The position numbers and the translations under genes are program-made. The notes beneath the pieces are model-generated. The model was not told where the DNA came from. It saw only the letters and a list, made by a program, of their open reading frames with translations, and did not search any database. DNA of 13,973 bases from Fidelibacterota bacterium UBA7300 (GTDB lineage: Bacteria; Fidelibacterota; Marinisomatia; Marinisomatales; UBA2128), in NCBI GenBank assembly GCA_002471865.1, contig DKQU01000012.1:9742-23714 (forward strand). The letters run 5' to 3'. Positions 8,973 to 13,973 of this stretch are shown here, piece after piece (position 1 is the first letter of the stretch; every line of letters begins with the position of its first letter).

Positions 8973-8992
8973 TTGTTACTTGAGCTTAGTTG

Positions 8993-9021
8993 AATTTACC
9001 GTGGTATCTCTCCTATCGCAA
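8993..9021 (-). promoter_or_regulatory. Candidate clpC promoter in the lolD-clpC gap
   Basis: On the minus strand TTGCGA (9021-9016, four of six -35 positions) and TAAATT (8998-8993, four of six -10 positions) stand exactly 17 bases apart, with an expected start near 8986 and a leader of about 13 bases before the clpC ATG. The fit is moderate and the region is short, so read-through from lolD may be the main source of clpC message. No terminator lies between lolD and clpC. Confidence 0.25.
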
Positions 9022-9022
9022 C

Positions 9023-9700
9023 TTACTTTTCCGCAGAAGTGATGATTCCCTCATTCAAATAGAGCATTCGATCTGCAATCTCACCTACCCGAGGATTATG
9101 AGTGGCGATAATAAACCCACACCCTTCAGCCGTCACCAACTCACGGATAACCTGCATCAGATGCTCTCCTGCAGAAACATCCAGATTTCCGGTAGGTTCA
9201 TCAGCCAACACAAGCTTAGGATTATTCACCAACGCTCGCAAAACCGCCACTCTTTGGCGTTCACCGCCGGAAATGGCAGCGGGTCTGTGATCTGTCCTCT
9301 CCGATAATTCCAAGCGGTCCAGCCACTCCTCAGATATCTTATGAGCTTCCAACACTTCCCGACCAGCCAGCATCAGAGGGATCATCAGATTTTCCAGAAT
9401 TGTGAACTCCGGCAGTAAATGATGGAATTGGAAGACGAAGCCGATGGTCTGGTTACGCAATCTCGAAAGGGCCGTGTCACCTAGTCTGGAGACATCCTGT
9501 TCATTAATGAAAAGAGAACCACTGTCCGGCCGGTCGAGTGTTCCCAGCACATTCAGAAGAGTGGATTTTCCACAGCCGGAAGGTCCCATGATAGCGACGA
9601 TTTCGCCCTGTTCTACGCTGATGCTGACATCACGTAGTACCTCCAAACGGCCATTAGCTACGGCGTATCCTTTGCTGATATTTTTCGCCTGCAGAATCAT
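9023..9700 (-). CDS. lolD: Lipoprotein-release ABC transporter ATPase LolD
   Basis: This 225-residue ABC ATPase powers release of outer-membrane lipoproteins from the inner membrane to the carrier LolA. In order it shows Walker A GPSGCGKS (39-46), the Q-loop at Q91 (FVFQFHHLLPEFT), the signature ISGGERQR (143-150), Walker B LVLADEPTGNLD (163-174) and the H-loop histidine H201 (IIATHNP). FHHLLPEF and DEPTGNLD are characteristic of the LolD/MacB/FtsE branch, and the neighbouring permeases point to LolD. After the signature it reads VAVLRAL where the family usually has VAIARAL, a mild substitution. Its ATG overlaps the TGA of the upstream permease by four bases (ATGA), so the two are probably translationally coupled. 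Length is normal for LolD. Confidence 0.94.
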   Translation of the reverse strand: MILQAKNISKGYAVANGRLEVLRDVSISVEQGEIVAIMGPSGCGKSTLLNVLGTLDRPDSGSLFINEQDVSRLGDTALSRLRNQTIGFVFQFHHLLPEFTILENLMIPLMLAGREVLEAHKISEEWLDRLELSERTDHRPAAISGGERQRVAVLRALVNNPKLVLADEPTGNLDVSAGEHLMQVIRELVTAEGCGFIIATHNPRVGEIADRMLYLNEGIITSAEK

Positions 9701-10905
9701 TTCTCGAACCTAACCGCTTCAGTAAGACTCAACCTACTTGCCACTCGAGCGGGATAAACTGAGGCCAGGCTGATGATCGCTCCGGAGACAGAGATTAATA
9801 TCACAACATCCCCCAGAGAAAGAGCCATGGGCACCGCCGACACCAGATAGATAGTTTCAGGAAGTTTAAGAAATCCCCATTTCATTTGCGCAAAAATTAA
9901 TGTTATTCCTGTAATCATACCAAATACCGCACCGATTCCACCGATCATGATTCCCTGAAACGCAAAGATGCGAGCGACTTTTCTTCTGGTAGCTCCCATG
10001 GCTCGAAGGATCCCGATTTCCCGCACTTTCTCCATGATGAGCATGATAAGTGTGGAAGCGATTCCAAACGATGCGACAATGATAATTAAGCTAAGTACGA
10101 TTGTACCAACGAGTTTTTCAAGCTCCATGGCTGAAAACAATATCCCGTGCTGTTCCCGCCAGCTTGTGAGGGTCAATTCTTCCGGCAAGAGAGCAGATAT
10201 TTTGTCTTCCGCAATCTTTGCCGTCGATCCTTCCCTGAGCAGGAAGTCAACGCCATCTACGGACGTACCCGCTCGGAACAGCTGTTTGCCCATCTCCATG
10301 GGTATGAAGCAGACTCTATCGTCGAAAATGGGAATACCCGTCCGGAAGACGCCTTGAACTTCCACATCTCCCCACGTAGGAAAACCTAACGCAAGTTGAC
10401 CACTTGTCGGACTGACAAGCCGCAATCTGTCGCCCGGTCTGACTTGCAATCTTGCTGCCAGTTCCGTACCCATCACAATGCCAGATTTTTCCATCGGTCG
10501 ATCCAATTCAGATTCCATGAAGGGACGATAGACCGAGCCCAATTTATCCGATTCCACCGCCTTCAGAGTGACCAATTGGCGATTGTCGTCTCGGATGATA
10601 ATTCCTTTCCGCTCCAGATAAAAGGAAGCATCTTCAACTTCCGGAATGGAAACTGCAGCCGACTTGATTTTTGCCTGAAGGTTTTCATCAAGGGATATAT
10701 TTGCAATCCTCAAATCACTCTCGAAACCGGAAACTCGCTCCTCCAGTTCATTTGTGAAACCATTTAGTACAGCAATGGCAGCTAAGACAGCAAAGCACCC
10801 TACCGCTACGCCCAGCATAGCCATGACGGCACTCCACGAGACAAATCCGACTCGCTTTCGGGAGACGAGAAATCTGCGGCCCAATCCCAGCGTCAGATTC
10901 TTCAT
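9697..10905 (-). CDS. lolC/E: Lol transporter permease, second copy (LolC/LolE family)
   Basis: This is a 402-residue inner-membrane permease of the MacB-core/FtsX type. TM1 is at about 22-46, a periplasmic domain at about 50-255, and three helices at about 264-290, 312-338 and 365-385. The cytoplasmic loop MEKVREIGILRAMGATRRK (291-309), which couples to the ATPase, follows TM2, and the protein ends in LTEAVRFEK. I place the start at ATG 10905: GAGG (10914-10911) lies five bases upstream, the ATG overlaps the previous gene's TGA as ATGA, and the N-terminus then matches the family. A 15-codon longer in-frame start at 10950 would sit inside the preceding gene and is less likely. It resembles the neighbouring permease along its length, suggesting a heterodimer like E. 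coli LolC-LolE. Which copy is LolC and which LolE cannot be told from sequence reading alone. Confidence 0.9.
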   Translation of the reverse strand: MKNLTLGLGRRFLVSRKRVGFVSWSAVMAMLGVAVGCFAVLAAIAVLNGFTNELEERVSGFESDLRIANISLDENLQAKIKSAAVSIPEVEDASFYLERKGIIIRDDNRQLVTLKAVESDKLGSVYRPFMESELDRPMEKSGIVMGTELAARLQVRPGDRLRLVSPTSGQLALGFPTWGDVEVQGVFRTGIPIFDDRVCFIPMEMGKQLFRAGTSVDGVDFLLREGSTAKIAEDKISALLPEELTLTSWREQHGILFSAMELEKLVGTIVLSLIIIVASFGIASTLIMLIMEKVREIGILRAMGATRRKVARIFAFQGIMIGGIGAVFGMITGITLIFAQMKWGFLKLPETIYLVSAVPMALSLGDVVILISVSGAIISLASVYPARVASRLSLTEAVRFEK

Positions 10906-12113
10906 TCGTACCTCACTGCTTCCGCCGGCTGAACTCCAGAGGCCTTCCAAGCAGGATAAACCGTCGCTGCTAAAGCGAGAAGGAATCCGAAGACTCCAAC
11001 AGTTATGAACTGCTGAGGATGAAATTCTACCGCCAGTTGAGACATGAAGTAAATTTCTGCGGGAATCTGGAAAAATCCATATCTAATCTGAAGAAAGCCT
11101 ACCGCGAGGGCAAGACAGATTCCAAGTCCAACACCGATGAGCCCAACCAGTCCCCCTTCCAAGAGGAAGAGTTGGGAAATTTTTCTACGCGAAAAACCGA
11201 CTGCCCGCAAAACACCTATGTCCCGATTTTTTTCCATGACAATCATGGTGAGTGCAGAAGAAATATTGAAAATCGCCACCAATGCAATGAGTCCGAAAAC
11301 GATAGTCATGGGTTGTTTTTGTGACCTGAGCCAAGCGAAAAGTCTGCCGTGCCTTTCCAACCATGTTTCGGGTATGTAGCCTATCCCTGCAGAAGAGACA
11401 ACATCCGCAACAAATTCTGTCTTATCTTCATTTTTCAGCTGTACAACACGACCGGAAATTTGATCAGACATACCAAAAAGTGATTGAGCTTCTGATAACG
11501 ATGTATAGATGACCGTTTCATCATAATCTTTCAGTCCAGTATCGTAGATTCCCACCACTCGGAATTGCCTAATGCCTGGCGGCTTTCCCGGACGACCTAA
11601 ATTCGCCATGTCCAACAGAGTGACCTTTTTGCCGACTGTGACTCCAAGCTGCTTGGCCAGCGCCGCTCCCATGACGACAGTACCGTCACCACTGAGATCA
11701 AATTCCCCGTCAGTAATGAATTGAGGTGTGGCGATAATTTTATCTATTCCTAATGAAGGCATCCCCTCCACCATAACACCTTGCGTCTCTCTGCCGACTC
11801 GAATCATGGCCGCTTGACTGATATACGGCTCACTGGCGGCAATTTCACTTATGTTGTTTAGGATAGAATCGAGGTGACTGTCCACTTCCGGAAGATTACG
11901 ATCGAAATATCCGCGAATACGAATGTGACCGTCGAAGCCGATGATTTTTTGCTCGATTTCGCTCTCGAAGCCGTCCAAGACAGCCAGCGTCAAGATGAGT
12001 ACAGCGACGCCAATGGCCAATCCCGCCACTGCGAGATAGCTGATGAACGAAGTAAAACTAAATTTATGCTTGGATCGGAGATGCCGAGCGGCGATTAGGG
12101 AAAGGGGACCCAT
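10902..12113 (-). CDS. lolC/E: Lol transporter permease, first copy (LolC/LolE family)
   Basis: This 403-residue inner-membrane permease is a paralogue of the next gene. TM1 lies at about 22-46 (SYLAVAGLAIGVAVLILTLAVL, conserved LDGFE just after). A periplasmic MacB-type core spans about 50-262, with VVMGAALAKQLGVTVGKKV typical of the family. TM2 is at 268-291, TM3 at 315-340 and TM4 at 368-387. The coupling loop MEKNRDIGVLRAVGFSRRK follows TM2, and the C-terminus is PAEAVRYE, also a family hallmark. It begins two bases after the lysS stop. An in-frame TGA lies three codons upstream, which fixes ATG 12113 as the earliest ATG. No clear Shine-Dalgarno is present, so coupling to lysS translation is likely. 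With the second permease and LolD it should form a lipoprotein-release complex in the inner membrane. Confidence 0.9.
   Translation of the reverse strand: MGPLSLIAARHLRSKHKFSFTSFISYLAVAGLAIGVAVLILTLAVLDGFESEIEQKIIGFDGHIRIRGYFDRNLPEVDSHLDSILNNISEIAASEPYISQAAMIRVGRETQGVMVEGMPSLGIDKIIATPQFITDGEFDLSGDGTVVMGAALAKQLGVTVGKKVTLLDMANLGRPGKPPGIRQFRVVGIYDTGLKDYDETVIYTSLSEAQSLFGMSDQISGRVVQLKNEDKTEFVADVVSSAGIGYIPETWLERHGRLFAWLRSQKQPMTIVFGLIALVAIFNISSALTMIVMEKNRDIGVLRAVGFSRRKISQLFLLEGGLVGLIGVGLGICLALAVGFLQIRYGFFQIPAEIYFMSQLAVEFHPQQFITVGVFGFLLALAATVYPAWKASGVQPAEAVRYE
10911..10914 (-). promoter_or_regulatory. Ribosome-binding site deciding the second permease start
   Basis: GAGG lies five bases before ATG 10905 on the minus strand, inside the end of the first permease gene. 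Together with the ATGA overlap it supports 10905 over the longer in-frame start at 10950. Confidence 0.7.
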
Positions 12114-12115
12114 GA

Positions 12116-13621
12116 CTAATCATCGCCGGGGAGTGTCCGCATGGCAGGAAACAACAGTACATCGCGAATGGAGGTTTGATCGGTCAGCAACATAACGAGA
12201 CGATCCACACCGAGGCCCACTCCACCGGTGGGCGGCATTCCTACCTCAACAGCCCGTACAAAATCTTCATCAAATGCTTGAGCTTCTTCATCGCCTTTCT
12301 GGCGGAGCTCCGCCTGGGCCATAAGTCGCTCTCGCTGATCTACAGGATCGGTCAACTCCGTAAATGAGTTAGCCAATTCTCTTCCGCCAATGAACAGCTC
12401 GAATCGCTCTACAATCTCCCCGGAATCGTCATCTCGCTTTAGCTTAGCTAGAGGTGAAATCGCTTTGGGATAATCAATGACAAACGTAGGCTCCTGAAGT
12501 TTCGGCTCCACTAAATTCTTCATAAGCAGCTCCAGAAGAGCGCCGACGTGAGCATCTTTCTCAGCATCGATACCGTGCTTTTTACAAATTTTAGTGAGCT
12601 TGCCTTCGTCTGATAAAACAATTTTCTCTCCTGTCGCTTCTTCAAGTAGTTCCACGTAACCGGCTCGGCGATACGGTTTGGAAAAATCAATGGAAGTTCC
12701 GTCAATCTCAACTGTTTTCACATCGACAGCTTCCGCCGCAGCCCTGATGAGCTCCTCGGTAAAGTCCATAAGGAAATTGTAGTCTACGTAGGCGGCATAA
12801 TACTCCAGCATGGTGAATTCGGGATTGTGTGTTTTGTCCATCCCTTCGTTGCGAAAATCTTTTGCCATTTCGTACACCCGGTCGAAACCTCCAATGATAA
12901 GGCGTTTCAGAAAAAGTTCATCAGCAATGCGAAGATAAAGCGTACTGTCGAGAGCGTGGTGCTGAGTTTTGAACGGTCTTGCGAAAGCACCTCCATAGAT
13001 AGGTTGCAACACTGGAGTTTCCACTTCGAGAAATCCACTCTGATCCAGGAATGCTCGAACGGCAGTGATAATTTGCGCTCGCTTTCTAAAGACATCTCGC
13101 ACTTCCGGGTTCACCACCAGATCGAGATGGCGATGGCGGTAGCGCTGTTCCTTGTCAGCGAATGCGTGGTACGTCTCTCCTTCTTTCTCTTTCCCGCCGG
13201 GAAGCGGACGGATACTTTTCGCTAGTACAACTAATTCAGATACATCGATGGAAATCTCGCCGGTACGTGTGGTAAAAACTTTTCCCTTTGCTCCAACTAT
13301 ATCACCCATGTCGAGAAGTTTGAAAACCTCGTAAGATTGTTCACCTGCATTATCCCGCTTGATGTAGCACTGAATTTTGCCCACGTCATCCTGAATATGG
13401 AAAAAGGCAGCCTTTCCCATCCGGCGGAGAGATACAATTCGCCCGGCTGCGGATACAGTTTTGCCTTTCAGTTTATCAAAACCTTCAATGATCTCAGTAG
13501 AACGGTGAGTCCGGTCATAAACGTAGGGATACGGATTGATTCCCATCTCCTGGAGCTTCGCCGCTTTTTCCTTCCTGAATTGAATGATTTGGGTCAGGCT
13601 TTGTTCTTTTTCAGCCGCCAT
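12116..13621 (-). CDS. lysS: Lysyl-tRNA synthetase, class II
   Basis: This 501-residue cytoplasmic enzyme charges tRNA-Lys with lysine using ATP. The N-terminal OB-fold anticodon-binding domain spans about 55-135 (VSAAGRIVSLRRMGKAAFFHIQD). The class II catalytic core follows: motif 1 with GFLEVETPVL (196-205), the family stretch GGAFARPF (210-217) and LYLRIADELFLKRL (228-241), motif 2 with FRNEGMDKTHNPEFTMLEYY (256-275), and motif 3 with GVGLGVDRLVMLLTD (467-481). The protein has the usual class II LysRS length, and no catalytic segment looks broken. AGGAG (13634-13630) stands eight bases before the ATG, overlapping the prfB stop, so the start is secure. The order prfB-lysS followed by Lol genes is familiar from other diderm genomes. 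It begins 11 bases after prfB and is presumably co-transcribed with it. Confidence 0.98.
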   Translation of the reverse strand: MAAEKEQSLTQIIQFRKEKAAKLQEMGINPYPYVYDRTHRSTEIIEGFDKLKGKTVSAAGRIVSLRRMGKAAFFHIQDDVGKIQCYIKRDNAGEQSYEVFKLLDMGDIVGAKGKVFTTRTGEISIDVSELVVLAKSIRPLPGGKEKEGETYHAFADKEQRYRHRHLDLVVNPEVRDVFRKRAQIITAVRAFLDQSGFLEVETPVLQPIYGGAFARPFKTQHHALDSTLYLRIADELFLKRLIIGGFDRVYEMAKDFRNEGMDKTHNPEFTMLEYYAAYVDYNFLMDFTEELIRAAAEAVDVKTVEIDGTSIDFSKPYRRAGYVELLEEATGEKIVLSDEGKLTKICKKHGIDAEKDAHVGALLELLMKNLVEPKLQEPTFVIDYPKAISPLAKLKRDDDSGEIVERFELFIGGRELANSFTELTDPVDQRERLMAQAELRQKGDEEAQAFDEDFVRAVEVGMPPTGGVGLGVDRLVMLLTDQTSIRDVLLFPAMRTLPGDD

Positions 13622-13629
13622 GTTTTATT

Positions 13630-13634
13630 CTCCT
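13630..13634 (-). promoter_or_regulatory. lysS ribosome-binding site overlapping the prfB stop
   Basis: AGGAG eight bases before the lysS ATG shares its first bases with the TAG stop of prfB (13635-13633). Ribosomes ending prfB would therefore finish on the lysS initiation signal. Confidence 0.75.
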
Positions 13635-13973
13635 AATTTTCCTTAATAACTGCTGACTTGCCTGCTTTCTGCAGCAGATAAGCCCTCATAAATCCATCAA
13701 GATCACCATCCATAACCCGTTTGGCGTCTCCCACTTCTACCTTCGTCCGATGATCTTTCACCATGGTGTAAGGGTGAAATACATACGAGCGGATCTGACT
13801 CCCGAATCCGATATCCATTTTCTTATCTTCTAAATCTTTCCGCGCTTCAGCCTGTTCCTCCAATTTAAGCTGATAGAGCCGCGCCTTCAAAATCTTCAAG
13901 GCATTCGCCTTGTTCTTGTGCTGCGATCGCTCATTCTGGCACTGTGCTACTGTACCGGTTGGGATGTGCGTAA
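13633..13973 (-). CDS. prfB: Peptide chain release factor 2, C-terminal part
   Basis: Only the last 113 codons or so are visible; the gene enters from the right edge. The reading frame opens with THIPTGTVAQCQNERSQHKN, the very conserved block that directly follows the GGQ peptidyl-hydrolysis loop in class I release factors; the GGQ itself lies just outside the window. SQHKNKANALKILKARLYQL, then IGFGSQIRSYVFHPYTMVKDHR and GDLDGFMRAYLL, match RF2 (UGA/UAA-specific) rather than RF1. RF2 binds the ribosomal A site and releases the finished peptide. The in-frame TTG at 13899 is internal and not a real start. The programmed frameshift that many prfB genes carry near codon 25 cannot be checked here. 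The stop is TAG at 13635-13633, eleven bases before lysS. Confidence 0.96.
   Translation of the reverse strand, partial: THIPTGTVAQCQNERSQHKNKANALKILKARLYQLKLEEQAEARKDLEDKKMDIGFGSQIRSYVFHPYTMVKDHRTKVEVGDAKRVMDGDLDGFMRAYLLQKAGKSAVIKEN

Noticed and set aside
9968..10357. Plus-strand open frame of 129 codons inside the second permease, with similar frames in lysS (12827-13225) and the first permease
   Set aside because: All lie fully antisense to well-recognised genes, lack start signals and show no domain features.
10906..10950. Fifteen-codon N-terminal extension of the second permease
   Set aside because: It would lie within the preceding gene, adds a non-family peptide before the conserved N-terminus, and the internal ATG at 10905 has GAGG and an ATGA overlap.
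13633..13899. Short gene starting at TTG 13899
   Set aside because: The frame stays open to the right edge and encodes conserved RF2 sequence upstream of that codon, so this is the tail of prfB.
1..13973. CRISPR arrays, tRNA/rRNA genes, insertion sequences, phage or toxin-antitoxin genes, riboswitches
   Set aside because: No repeat-spacer pattern, cloverleaf, transposase motif or long conserved leader was seen; the gaps are too short to hold most of these.

Overview
This window is a single-strand block of housekeeping and envelope-biogenesis genes from a diderm (Gram-negative-type) bacterium. Every gene I can support lies on the minus strand, so transcription runs from position 13973 towards 1. 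In transcription order the layout is: the end of prfB (peptide chain release factor 2), lysS (class II lysyl-tRNA synthetase), two paralogous LolC/LolE-type ABC permeases, lolD (the matching ATPase), clpC (AAA+ unfoldase), dnaK (Hsp70), a terminator, a full-length TamB-type protein, and the first 162 codons of an Omp85-family (TamA/BamA-like) outer-membrane assembly protein that runs off the left edge. There is no gene-free stretch longer than about 130 bases.

The diderm assignment rests on the Lol lipoprotein-release genes, the TamB and Omp85 pair, and a DnaK of the long type (634 aa). Purple or photosynthetic markers, mobile elements and phage genes are absent. Good Shine-Dalgarno sequences before lysS, the second permease and dnaK argue against a typical Bacteroidota. 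The promoter-like element before tamB nevertheless resembles the Bacteroidota TTTG / TAnnTTTG pattern. A member of the wider FCB group (for example Neomarinimicrobiota/Marinimicrobia or a relative) is my guess, at low confidence and from overall resemblance only.

Region by region: 9023-13973 is a tight translation-plus-Lol operon with gaps of 2-11 nt or 4-nt ATGA overlaps. 8973-9022 is a 50-nt gap with a possible clpC promoter. 6359-6485 is the dnaK leader, with a strong ribosome-binding site. 4360-4453 holds a strong bidirectional terminator and a plausible tamB promoter. 1-4359 is the tamB-omp85 pair, with one base between the genes. Sampled base composition falls along the block: lines in lysS and the permeases are near 60 % GC, in clpC and dnaK 40-47 %, and in tamB about 33-35 %.

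Functionally, the Lol genes should form a complete inner-membrane lipoprotein-release transporter (two different permeases plus LolD). TamB and the Omp85 protein would form an inner-to-outer-membrane bridge for lipid transport or outer-membrane protein assembly. ClpC and DnaK provide cytoplasmic protein quality control, and PrfB and LysS serve translation. I see no undescribed system here; the points worth a second look are the gene order, the composition step near 9000, and the overlapping terminator/promoter between dnaK and tamB.
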